Below, in pieces: positions 1-7,643 of a DNA stretch of 64,000 nt. The first letter of the stretch is position 1, and the number at the start of each line of letters is the position of its first letter. The stretch is taken from assembly GCA_016716565.1 (NCBI GenBank), contig JADJWC010000003.1, positions 1 through 64,000 of the forward strand, written 5' to 3'. The notes below the pieces were generated by a model. The model did no database searches. It saw only the letters and a list, made by a program, of their open reading frames with translations, and had not been told where the DNA came from. Both the position numbers and the translations under genes were made by a program. The DNA comes from a bacterium (GTDB taxonomy: Bacteria; Bacteroidota; Ignavibacteria; Ignavibacteriales; Ignavibacteriaceae).

Positions 1-428
1 AATTACAGGAAGACATTGAAACTAAATTTGACCGGATGCCGATAATATTTATAACCGGATTTGGAAATATATCAATTACAGTAGAAGCGCTTAAGAAGGG
101 TGCAATAAATTTTCTTGAAAAACCGATTGATGAAAAAAAGCTTTTAACTGCAATCGAAGAAGCACTGGATAAAAGTTCAGCGCTTGTTTCAAAACATAAC
201 GAGATTGATAGAATTAAATCTTTAATTAGCTCGTTAACGGCAAGAGAATACGAGATATTTAAGTTTGTTATAACAGGCATGTTGAATAAGCAAATTGCCT
301 CCGAGCTTGGAATAGCTGAACACACAGTAAAAAATCATAGGTTAAAAGTAACCGAAAAACTCGGTGTGAAGTCAGTTCCGGAATTAATTTATATGGCTGA
401 GAAATTAGGCATTAATTTCAAACCATAA
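1..428 (+). CDS. FixJ/NarL-type response regulator, 5'-truncated by window edge
   Basis: The reading frame is open from position 3 to the left edge, so the gene starts outside the window; the ATG at 36 is internal. The visible part is the end of a receiver domain, with the 'IFITGFG' strand and the conserved 'FLEKP' lysine. A linker and a LuxR/GerE-type helix-turn-helix follow ('LTAREYEIF', 'NKQIASELGIAEHTVKNH'). This order is typical of FixJ-family transcription regulators activated by a histidine kinase. The phospho-acceptor Asp lies upstream and is not seen. A second FixJ-like receiver at 3169 lacks the DNA-binding half, so this protein could be the DNA-binding output for the region. That link is inference. 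Confidence 0.9.
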   Translation, partial: LQEDIETKFDRMPIIFITGFGNISITVEALKKGAINFLEKPIDEKKLLTAIEEALDKSSALVSKHNEIDRIKSLISSLTAREYEIFKFVITGMLNKQIASELGIAEHTVKNHRLKVTEKLGVKSVPELIYMAEKLGINFKP

Positions 429-470
429 ATGATTGTTTTATATAACCCATCTTAAATTTTATTTCTAATT

Positions 471-519
471 TCCTATCCGTAGGATAACAAGAACATTTCA
501 TTAGTACAAATACCTATTT
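471..519. promoter_or_regulatory. candidate response-regulator binding region upstream of mscS-like gene
   Basis: The gap 429-627 contains TCCTA-n4-TAGGA (471-484). Downstream, at 508-519, is AAATACCTATTT, whose core TACCTAT fits the NarL heptamer consensus TACYYMT. The same 12-mer with a TAGG upstream recurs at 3085-3103. It lies beside a gene for a GerE-type regulator, which makes it a candidate operator. No binding evidence exists here. Confidence 0.35.
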
Positions 520-627
520 CCACTATTTTTTAATCGGTTTATTTTTATTGGGTAAACTTTGATAGTGAAACCCATCTGCTAAAAATTATTTTTAACAAAA
601 CCAGATATAAAAAAAATTGGAAATTAT

Positions 628-2286
628 ATGAGGAAAGTTTTAAGTGATTTGATTATGAATCTGAAAAATAATTATCTCCGTATAATGACATCAGTATTTC
701 TACTGATTCTTTCCGTTAATCCGATTATAGTTCCGGCACAGGTTGAAGCGGATTCACTTTTAGGAACTTCGAAAGCAGCAGTAGTGATAGACGGGAAGGT
801 TTTAATTTATGTAAGAGGTATTACTTCGTATCCCGCAGAAAAAAGAGCAAATGTTATTGAGCAAAGGATTGAAGATGCTGCTTCTGATTTATCCAATCTT
901 GCAGATTCAATAACCGTAATTCATAATGAAATACGGGATGATATTTTCATCTCCGGAAAATTCATAATGAGTGTAATAGATGATGATGCAAAACTTGAAG
1001 GAATAAGTCGAGCAAATTTTGTTAGGGTAATAAAGCGAAAAATTACACAAGCGATAATTTCTTACCGCGCAGAACGTACTTCACAGGCGTTACTTAATAA
1101 GGCTTTCTATGGAGTTGGAGCCACAGTGATAACACTGATTATTTTGTTCCTCATTAACTGGATTGTTAAAAAATTTAATGTCTGGTTCGAAAATAAATTA
1201 AAAACGAAAATAGATAGTCTTGAATCACGTTCATTTCAGATGATTCGGTCAAGACAATTATGGTTTACATTCTACAGCTTTGTCAGAGGGATTAAGTTTC
1301 TATTATTTCTAATCATCATATTTATTTACGCACAATATGTATTGGGTCTTTTCCCATGGACAAGAGCTGTATCAATTTCACTACTTGGGTTCTTCTTAAA
1401 ACCATTAATTGCATTTGGAAACAGTATTTTGAATTTTATTCCCAATCTGGCTTTCCTGATTGTTATTTATTTCATTACCAGGTATCTGCTTAAACTGATA
1501 AAACTATTTTTCAGTGGGATCGAGCAGGGCAGTATCAGAGTTGCAAATTTTGACCCTGAATGGTCTATCCCTTCTTACAAAATATTACGATTGCTTATAG
1601 TAGCGTTTGCGGTCATTGTTGCATATCCATATATCCCAGGATCTGAATCAGATGCATTTAAAGGTGTTTCGTTATTTATGGGAGTTCTCTTTTCACTTGG
1701 CTCTTCGTCACTAATAAGTAACCTTATTGCAGGATATACGATGACTTACAGAAAAACTTTCAAGAAAGGCGACATAGTAAAGATTGAAGATTACGTCGGT
1801 CAGGTAATGGATATAAAGCTTTTTGTAACTCGTTTACGAACTTTAAAAAATGAAGAAGTTGTGGTTCCGAATTCGATCATTCTGAATAATAACGTTGTAA
1901 ATTATTCATCACTTGCAGCGGAGAGAGGATTAATTCTTCACACAACGGTTGGAATCGGATATGAAACTTCGTGGAGGCAGGTTGAAGATATGTTGAAAGC
2001 TGCGGCTCAAAGAACGGAAGGAATTTTGAAAGATCCGCCGCCTTATGTTCTTCAAAAATCATTGGGGGATTTTGCAATTACCTATGAGTTAAACGCTTTC
2101 TGTAATGATCCTGTTAATATGATGAAACATTACACTGCTCTGCATCAAAATGTGCTGGATGTATTTAATGAAAACAATGTTCAGATTATGACTCCTGCTT
2201 ATGAAGGAGATCCTGCAGAGCCTAAAGTTGTTCCTAAAGAGAAATGGATTGTTCCGTTAGCCGGAGAGTTACCAGGCAAAGCTTAA
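628..2286 (+). CDS. MscS-family mechanosensitive ion channel
   Basis: A 552-residue inner-membrane protein. An N-terminal hydrophobic signal (about residues 17-37, ending near 'VPAQ') is followed by a roughly 120-residue soluble domain. About five hydrophobic segments follow, between residues 160 and 365. The MscS pore helix and beta domain then appear: 'LGSSSLISNLIAGY', 'FKKGDIVKI' and 'VVVPNSIILNNNVVNYS'. MscS proteins open under membrane tension and release osmolytes. This protein is about twice the length of E. coli MscS because of its extra N-terminal and membrane parts, as in the YbdG/YnaI-like larger members. It is probably monocistronic, with a candidate regulator site upstream at 471-519. 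Confidence 0.9.
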   Translation: MRKVLSDLIMNLKNNYLRIMTSVFLLILSVNPIIVPAQVEADSLLGTSKAAVVIDGKVLIYVRGITSYPAEKRANVIEQRIEDAASDLSNLADSITVIHNEIRDDIFISGKFIMSVIDDDAKLEGISRANFVRVIKRKITQAIISYRAERTSQALLNKAFYGVGATVITLIILFLINWIVKKFNVWFENKLKTKIDSLESRSFQMIRSRQLWFTFYSFVRGIKFLLFLIIIFIYAQYVLGLFPWTRAVSISLLGFFLKPLIAFGNSILNFIPNLAFLIVIYFITRYLLKLIKLFFSGIEQGSIRVANFDPEWSIPSYKILRLLIVAFAVIVAYPYIPGSESDAFKGVSLFMGVLFSLGSSSLISNLIAGYTMTYRKTFKKGDIVKIEDYVGQVMDIKLFVTRLRTLKNEEVVVPNSIILNNNVVNYSSLAAERGLILHTTVGIGYETSWRQVEDMLKAAAQRTEGILKDPPPYVLQKSLGDFAITYELNAFCNDPVNMMKHYTALHQNVLDVFNENNVQIMTPAYEGDPAEPKVVPKEKWIVPLAGELPGKA

Positions 2287-2349
2287 AAGAACTTTATTAT
2301 AAATTTAAATATCCATCTATCATTTAATTAAATATAAAGGAATAATAAA

Positions 2350-2946
2350 ATGAAATACTTTTTACTGGCATTTCTGCTTACGTGTGCATCGCTTGCATTT
2401 GCACAGGGATTGGATACAACTGAAGTAAAGGAAGAAACACAGCCTCCTGTTACAACAGACACTCCAAAAGAAAACAAGTGGTACTATGGCGGCACCGTGG
2501 GATTTAATTTCTGGAGTGATTATTTCTATCTGAGTTTAAATCCTTTGGTTGGATACCAGGTTTCACCGAAGTTTTCTGTCGGTGGTAAACTGATGTATGC
2601 ATATATAAATGACCAAAGATATGAACCATTTGAACTAACCTCGCATAATTATGGGGCAGGCCTTTTTGCACGGTTCAGACCGATCTATCAAATCTATCTT
2701 CATGCTGAATTTGATTATGCCAGCTATGAAGATTACACAATATTTTCTCCGATTCTTGGCGATCCTTATGTGGAATCAGAGCGGAACTGGGTACCATTTT
2801 TATTATTGGGTGGAGGGTTTGTTCAGAGAGTAGGACCGAATGCCGCTGTTTATGTTGAAGTTTTATTTGATGTGCTACAGGATGAAAACTCACCTTACGA
2901 AGATTGGGATCCGATAATCAGCATCGGCGGGGGAGTAGGATTTTAA
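2350..2946 (+). CDS. small outer-membrane beta-barrel protein (paralogue of 36147-36743)
   Basis: 198 residues. A Sec signal peptide (about residues 1-19, 'SLAFAQ') precedes a short Thr/Pro/Glu-rich linker. The rest consists of alternating hydrophobic/aromatic strands ending in '...ISIGGGVGF' with a terminal Phe, as expected for an outer-membrane barrel recognised by the BAM complex. It aligns by eye along its whole length with the protein at 36147 ('WYYGG..GFNFW.DYFY', 'LFDV..DENSPYE'), so the two form a paralogous pair. Function is unknown; the size suggests an eight-stranded barrel. A strong hairpin at 2986 ends the unit. Confidence 0.7.
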   Translation: MKYFLLAFLLTCASLAFAQGLDTTEVKEETQPPVTTDTPKENKWYYGGTVGFNFWSDYFYLSLNPLVGYQVSPKFSVGGKLMYAYINDQRYEPFELTSHNYGAGLFARFRPIYQIYLHAEFDYASYEDYTIFSPILGDPYVESERNWVPFLLLGGGFVQRVGPNAAVYVEVLFDVLQDENSPYEDWDPIISIGGGVGF

Positions 2947-2985
2947 TCGGCATTTTTCAGTTTCTAAAATAATTTTTTGATTCAT

Positions 2986-3013
2986 AAAGAGCGGTTCATC
3001 GAACTGCTCTTTC
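2986..3013 (+). terminator. intrinsic terminator-like hairpin
   Basis: A 12-bp stem with one G-T pair (2986-2997 with 3001-3012) and a 3-base loop ends in CTCTTT after the barrel gene stop. The U tract is short. Confidence 0.6.
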
Positions 3014-3084
3014 ATCTATCCAGATAGTTTTCCGACCGAATGACATAATATTTCAGATATGTCTTATTTTTCTATTTCGTTGCG

Positions 3085-3103
3085 TAGGACTAAATACCTA
3101 TTT
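3085..3103. promoter_or_regulatory. candidate response-regulator binding site upstream of 3169
   Basis: TAGG (3085-3088) and CCTA (3097-3100) form an inverted pair spaced by 8 bases, inside the 12-mer AAATACCTATTT (3092-3103) also found at 508-519. It lies 66 bases before the orphan receiver gene. The NarL-type heptamer TACCTAT is embedded. This is inference from sequence matching only. Confidence 0.35.
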
Positions 3104-3168
3104 ACTGCCACCCTCCATTCGAATAAATTTCACCGTAAATAATTATCAAAAACAAAATTCCTCCCAAT

Positions 3169-3573
3169 ATGGTTTACATTATTGAAGACGATAAAAACGT
3201 TCGAGATGGATTTATGATGCTTTTAGAGTCTGCAGGGATAAAGTGTAATACTTTTGAAAGTGCAGAATCTTTTCTTCAGGAGTTTGAATATGCAAAAAAT
3301 GATTTGTTGATTCTTGATATGAACCTTCGCGGAAAAAGTGGCTGCACTTTACTTGAAGAATTGACAAGCAGAAATATTTATGTGCCGGTAATTGTCATCA
3401 CAGCATTTGACCTACCGCAGAATAGGAAATGTGCAAAAGACTTTGGTGCCATTGCTTATTTAAGGAAGCCTGTTGACAGCTGTGCATTAATTGACCTGAT
3501 CAAATACAATTTAGAAATTCAAATACCGAATAAAAATAATAATTTATTTCACAACCAAAGGAGTACACTATGA
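3169..3573 (+). CDS. orphan FixJ-like receiver-domain protein (no output domain)
   Basis: 134 residues, a single receiver domain. The acidic pocket is 'IIEDD' (Glu6-Asp8), the likely phospho-acceptor is Asp50 in 'LILDMNL', and there is a Thr in 'VIVITAF' and a conserved Lys in 'YLRKP'. It resembles FixJ receivers but stops about 15 residues after the domain with a polar tail, so the helix-turn-helix is absent. The stop overlaps the next start by 4 bases (ATGA), and the Shine-Dalgarno AAGGAG of the porin gene lies inside this gene, so the two are translationally coupled. Possible roles are phosphate sink, competitor or protein-interaction regulator; none is shown by sequence. Confidence 0.85.
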   Translation: MVYIIEDDKNVRDGFMMLLESAGIKCNTFESAESFLQEFEYAKNDLLILDMNLRGKSGCTLLEELTSRNIYVPVIVITAFDLPQNRKCAKDFGAIAYLRKPVDSCALIDLIKYNLEIQIPNKNNNLFHNQRSTL

Positions 3574-4817
3574 GAAATCTTTCCATTGCATTTATTACCC
3601 TGATGCTATTCATCTCCGTATCAGATGTAAAAGCGCAGGATAAAAACTGGTTCCAGATTTACGGTTTTGCGATGACAGATATAGGTTACAACTTCAATCA
3701 AATTCATCCGGACTGGTATGATGTGGTAAGACCAACAAAACTTCCAACAATAGAAAACCAATATGGCACGGATGGTAATGCATACTTCAGTGTTCGTCAA
3801 ACACGCTTTGGAGTGAAAAGTGGAACTCAAACCGGACTCGGAGAACTTTTTACTCAATTCGAGTTTGAGTTATTTGGAACTGGTGTTGACGCTGGACAAA
3901 CTACAATTCGCCTTCGTCACGCTTATGGTGAACTTGGTCAGTTTGGTGTTGGTCAATACTGGTCACCGTTTATGGATATCGATGTATTCCCGAATACAGT
4001 TGCGTATTGGGGTCCAAACGGTATGGCATTTTTCCGAAATGCACAATTCAGATGGATGCCAATTAAAGGAGATACTCGTTTAACATTTGCTCTGGAAAGA
4101 CCGGGTGCAAGTGCAGACGGAGGAGTTATTAGTGAAATTCTTCAGGAACAAACTAATATTGATGCTCAATTTCCTGTTCCAGACTTATCTGCCGAATACC
4201 GTTCAGCACATGATTGGGGATACGTTGAATTAGCTGGAATAGTTCGTTATATCAAATGGGTGGACAATACTGATTATCCGGGAAATGTTGATATTGATTT
4301 AAGCGGTGATGCAATTGGCTGGGGATTAAATCTCAGTTCAAATATTAAAATTACAAAGAATGATATAGCCAGACTTTCAGTTTTATATGGTGCAGGAATA
4401 CAAAACTATATGAATGATGCGCCGGTTGATATCGGTGTTGAGTCTGATACAACAAATCTTCAAAAACCGGTAAAGGGAGTTGCCTTGCCTGTCTTTGGTG
4501 TGGTTGCCTTCCTTGAACATACTTGGAGTGAAAAATTCGCTACTGCTGTCGGATATTCAATGTTGAACATCGACAATTCTGATCTTCAGAATTATGATGC
4601 ATTTAAAATGGGGCAGTACGCAATTGCTAATTTAATCTATTATCCTGTTGAGAATGTAATGATGGTAGCTGAGCTTCAATATGGCAACCGTGACAATTTT
4701 AATAACCTTGAGGAGGATGGAGAAATTCAATATCCGGAAAACTATTTGAAGACTGCTGACATTTTAAAACTCCAGTTTTCATTCAAATACAATTTTTCAC
4801 ATAAGGTATTATTCTAA
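3570..4817 (+). CDS. DcaP-like outer-membrane porin
   Basis: 415 residues with a Sec signal peptide (about 1-22, 'SDVKAQ') followed by a barrel. Motifs such as 'FSVRQTRFGVKSGT', 'GQTTIRLRHAYGEL' and 'GVGQYWSPFMDIDVFP' match the DcaP-like porin family, trimeric channels known for dicarboxylic-acid uptake. The C-terminus ends in an aromatic-rich strand 'FSFKYNFSHKVLF'. The gene is coupled to the receiver gene upstream and precedes the exported glutaminase, with an aspartate/fumarate cluster further on. A role in admitting amino acids or dicarboxylates to the periplasm fits. Substrate is inference. Confidence 0.78.
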   Translation: MRNLSIAFITLMLFISVSDVKAQDKNWFQIYGFAMTDIGYNFNQIHPDWYDVVRPTKLPTIENQYGTDGNAYFSVRQTRFGVKSGTQTGLGELFTQFEFELFGTGVDAGQTTIRLRHAYGELGQFGVGQYWSPFMDIDVFPNTVAYWGPNGMAFFRNAQFRWMPIKGDTRLTFALERPGASADGGVISEILQEQTNIDAQFPVPDLSAEYRSAHDWGYVELAGIVRYIKWVDNTDYPGNVDIDLSGDAIGWGLNLSSNIKITKNDIARLSVLYGAGIQNYMNDAPVDIGVESDTTNLQKPVKGVALPVFGVVAFLEHTWSEKFATAVGYSMLNIDNSDLQNYDAFKMGQYAIANLIYYPVENVMMVAELQYGNRDNFNNLEEDGEIQYPENYLKTADILKLQFSFKYNFSHKVLF

Positions 4818-4846
4818 TTGATAACTAACTAAAGGAGACAAACACT

Positions 4847-5878
4847 ATGAAAATATTTTTTATTAAAACACGATTGATAGCAATATTGCTTATTGCATTG
4901 TTGTTATCCAGTCCTGTGTTTATTAATGCTCAAGATCTGTCTAAGGCAAATATTGAAAAAGTCCTTAACGAAGCTTACAACAAATTCAAAGATGTTAAAG
5001 AAGGTGCAAATGCTGATTACATCAAAGAACTTGCGACTGTAGATCCGAATATTTTCGGAATTGCTCTCGTAACTGTCGATGGTCAGGTTTACACTGCTGG
5101 CGATATTCAATCGATGGTTTCAATCCAGAGTGTATCCAAAGTATTTACGATGGCGCAAGTAATTGAAGAGCAGGGACATCAGGCCGTTCAGGATAAAATT
5201 GGTGTCGATGCAACCGGTGAGGTTTTCAACTCAATCACTGCTGTTGAAAGAATGAGAGGAAAAGAAATTAATCCTCTAGTAAATCCCGGTGCAATCGCGT
5301 CAACAAGTTTAATTGCCGGCGTTGATTCATCAGCGAAATGGAAACACGTTCTGCAGGTCCATAGTGATTTCGCTGGAAGACAGCTTGGATTAAATGTTCC
5401 TGTTTACATCAGTGAAGCCGGTGACAATTTACGTAACCAGGCGATTGCTCATCTTCTGCTTGCATATGGAAAAATGTATTTCGATCCGGTTGAAGCCACA
5501 GATATTTATACAAAGCAGTGCGCGATAAATGTAAATGCTAAAGATGCGGGAATAATGGCAGCAACATTGGCTAATGGTGGTATAAATCCCGTTACAAAAA
5601 AGAAAGTTGTTTCACCTGAGACAGTGCAATACACTTTGCCGGTAATGTCAACTGCCGGACTTTACGATGACGCAGGAATATGGTTCTACAACACTGGCGT
5701 TCCTGCAAAAAGCGGAGTAGGCGGTTGCCTTATCGCCGTTGTTCCGGGAAAATTCGGGATTGCAACTATAGCACCACCACTTGATAAAGCTGGAAACAGT
5801 GTTAAGGGTCAGCTGGCAATAAAGTATATCATAGAGCAGCTGAAGGTTAATCCTTACTTGATTCAACCGAAGCAGTAA
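4847..5878 (+). CDS. glsA: exported glutaminase A
   Basis: 343 residues. It hydrolyses glutamine to glutamate and ammonia. A clear Sec signal peptide (about 1-28, 'SPVFINAQ') places it in the periplasm, whereas E. coli and Bacillus glutaminases are cytosolic. The serine-dependent beta-lactamase-like fold is marked by the SxxK motif at Ser95-Lys98 ('SIQSVSKVF'). 'NPLVNPGAIAS', a variant of the usual NAGAI motif, 'YGKMYFDP' and 'AKSGVGGCLIAVVPG' follow. Mature length (about 315) matches the family. A strong AAAGGAG lies 10 bases before the ATG, in series with the DcaP-like porin (29-base gap). The likely transcript covers 3169-5878. Confidence 0.92.
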   Translation: MKIFFIKTRLIAILLIALLLSSPVFINAQDLSKANIEKVLNEAYNKFKDVKEGANADYIKELATVDPNIFGIALVTVDGQVYTAGDIQSMVSIQSVSKVFTMAQVIEEQGHQAVQDKIGVDATGEVFNSITAVERMRGKEINPLVNPGAIASTSLIAGVDSSAKWKHVLQVHSDFAGRQLGLNVPVYISEAGDNLRNQAIAHLLLAYGKMYFDPVEATDIYTKQCAINVNAKDAGIMAATLANGGINPVTKKKVVSPETVQYTLPVMSTAGLYDDAGIWFYNTGVPAKSGVGGCLIAVVPGKFGIATIAPPLDKAGNSVKGQLAIKYIIEQLKVNPYLIQPKQ

Positions 5879-5898
5879 TAGTTCTTTCAAATATTATA

Positions 5899-6000
5899 TG
5901 GGGTCGTCCTTTAACTAGTTATGCAAGTCAGATTGAGTTAGCCTCCTACCGCATAACAGCGGGACTCAGTTTTACATAATTAGTTTATTAGGTGACCCCA
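5899..6000 (+). other. candidate structured RNA element A (pseudoknot-capable)
   Basis: This is the first part of the only gap over 300 bases (5879-6224). A 7-bp inverted repeat TGGGGTC/GACCCCA (5899-5905, 5994-6000) encloses GTTATGC/GCATAAC (5918-5924, 5951-5957) and TGAGT/ACTCA (5934-5938, 5964-5968). The last two cross, as in an H-type pseudoknot. CCGC/GCGG (5949-5952, 5959-5962) offers an alternative hairpin. No known riboswitch consensus was recognised. It could also be a palindromic mobile relic, although no target duplication is seen. Confidence 0.4.
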
Positions 6001-6024
6001 ATCATTTTAAATAAAGTAACACTT

Positions 6025-6199
6025 GATGTGAGGCTATCTTAAAATTATTTGCTCTTATCCAGTTGAGTAAATTCTTGCCACACTCAATGCACGCTCAGAT
6101 TTAATGGTGTCTGAGTAAGTTATTACTCTCTCCTTATGACTTAGCAGTGATGTGTATGCGAATGTTAACTTGTTTAGTCTTTGAGATAGCCTCAACATT
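6025..6199 (+). other. candidate structured leader element B (long helix closing three hairpins)
   Basis: Positions 6029-6043 pair with 6180-6194 (15 bp, one G-T). With a bulged A6195 the helix extends to 6025/6199. Inside are three hairpins: TTGAGT/ACTCAA (6063-6068, 6082-6087), CTCAGA/TCTGAG (6094-6099, 6110-6115) and TAAGTTAT/ATGACTTA (6116-6123, 6136-6143, one G-T). It ends 25 bases before the start at 6225, so it would be the leader of the aspartate cluster. It may be a cis-regulatory RNA or a MITE-like palindrome; the sequence alone does not decide. Confidence 0.45.
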
Positions 6200-6224
6200 T
6201 AAATACATGGAAAGGTAATTTTTT

Positions 6225-7610
6225 ATGAAGAGTTTACTACTATCACTAAACTCCGAAGTAACTAAAGTTTTATTTTTCACTTTAAACTTTATTATAATTT
6301 TCTTCAATAATGTTCCAGCACAGGATGAAGCTCCAATAGAATTTGATTCAACAATGACTTCCGAAGGTGTATTTGTTGGTATTGTTGAAGATAGAGCATT
6401 TGAGAATACAACTGCTGGCGAGTTTACACCCGGAAAAGGATTTACGCTTTTCAAAACAAGTTTAGCAAGTCTAAACATTAGTGTCTACGGATTAGCCCGA
6501 TATATAAACCAGATGCCGGGTAACCAGGAGTATGAAGATCATCTTGGAAGAACGAAATTCGCCGATACAAGAAATGATATTTGGTGGCACAGAACATTCG
6601 TTTGGTTATCCGGATTTTTCTATACACCAAAACTACGATACACAATTTCAGTATGGGGTCTTGCCGCTACAAACCAGGTTTTACTTTTTGGAAACATTCA
6701 ATACGCTGCTCACAAAGCTGCAACGCTTGGAGTTGGAATAGTTCCGAATTTAGGAACTCGTTCAATGCAAGGACCCTGGCCATATTTTTTATCAAGCGAC
6801 AGATTACTTGCTGAAGAATTTTTCAGACCCGGATTTACTGCAGGCGCCTGGGTTACAGGAGAACCTACTGCAAAACTCAGATACTGGGTTATGGTTGGAA
6901 ATAATTTAAGTCAGCTTGGTATAACTGCAAGCCAGATGTCTCGTGATCTCAGTACTAGTGCAAGCATTTGGTGGATGCCTACTACAGGAGAATTTGGACC
7001 AAGAGGTGGTTACGGTGATTTTGAACTTCATCAGGAAATGGCAACTCGGTTTGGAATTTCTGTTACGCATTGCCGTGAAGATCGTCAGTCACAATTAAGT
7101 GCAGCTTCTGCTGAAACGCAAGTTAAAGTTTCTGATGGTTTATTATTTTATGAAACAGGTACTCTTGCAGATGGAGTTACTGTTCTAAAAGCTGATTTTG
7201 ATCAGGCAGCTATTGACGCCGGTATCAAAATAAATGGCTGGCATTTCCAGGTCGAATATTATTTCAGAAATCTTTCCAAATTTGATCTTGCATTTGCCGA
7301 TCCGACAATAGATGTAAGTACAGTCCCTTCCTCAATTTATGATCATGGGTTTTACGCACTGGCATCTTACGAACTGATTCCAAAAGCGTTACAAATTTAT
7401 GGAGCTACTTCGTGGATATTTGATGACTTCAAAAGAAAACCATGGGACATTGTGGGAGGAATGAATTGGTATCCTGCAGGGACAAGAAGCTTAAGAGTCA
7501 ATTTGCATGCAATTTATGTTGATAAATCACCTGCGTCGTCTTCATTTGGTTTCTATATAGGTGGTCAGACTGGAACGACAATATCCACAGGTATTGATTT
7601 TCTTTTCTGA
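6225..7610 (+). CDS. porin-like outer-membrane protein
   Basis: 461 residues. An N-terminal hydrophobic signal (about residues 13-33, ending 'NVPAQ') is followed by a long run of amphipathic aromatic strands, closing with 'GTTISTGIDFLF' and a terminal Phe. Composition and length fit a 16-18-stranded porin. Segments such as 'FEFRPGFTAGAWVTGEP'-like aromatic/glycine repeats are visible, but I cannot assign a named family. It is the first gene after the structured gap and 33 bases before the amidohydrolase, suggesting a shared transcript. Uptake of peptides or amino acids into the periplasm is a context-based guess. Confidence 0.65.
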   Translation: MKSLLLSLNSEVTKVLFFTLNFIIIFFNNVPAQDEAPIEFDSTMTSEGVFVGIVEDRAFENTTAGEFTPGKGFTLFKTSLASLNISVYGLARYINQMPGNQEYEDHLGRTKFADTRNDIWWHRTFVWLSGFFYTPKLRYTISVWGLAATNQVLLFGNIQYAAHKAATLGVGIVPNLGTRSMQGPWPYFLSSDRLLAEEFFRPGFTAGAWVTGEPTAKLRYWVMVGNNLSQLGITASQMSRDLSTSASIWWMPTTGEFGPRGGYGDFELHQEMATRFGISVTHCREDRQSQLSAASAETQVKVSDGLLFYETGTLADGVTVLKADFDQAAIDAGIKINGWHFQVEYYFRNLSKFDLAFADPTIDVSTVPSSIYDHGFYALASYELIPKALQIYGATSWIFDDFKRKPWDIVGGMNWYPAGTRSLRVNLHAIYVDKSPASSSFGFYIGGQTGTTISTGIDFLF

Positions 7611-7643
7611 TAAGAAGGAATAAATGATTATGGAGAAATTAAA

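Noticed and set aside
5899..6199. Insertion sequence or MITE with terminal inverted repeats
   Set aside because: Not excluded, but no target-site duplication flanks either inverted repeat and no transposase is near; a leader RNA explains position equally well.
6134..6478. Minus-strand ORF of 114 codons overlapping the structured gap and the porin-like gene
   Set aside because: It lies opposite a signal-peptide-bearing gene, its protein has no family features, and no ribosome site precedes it.
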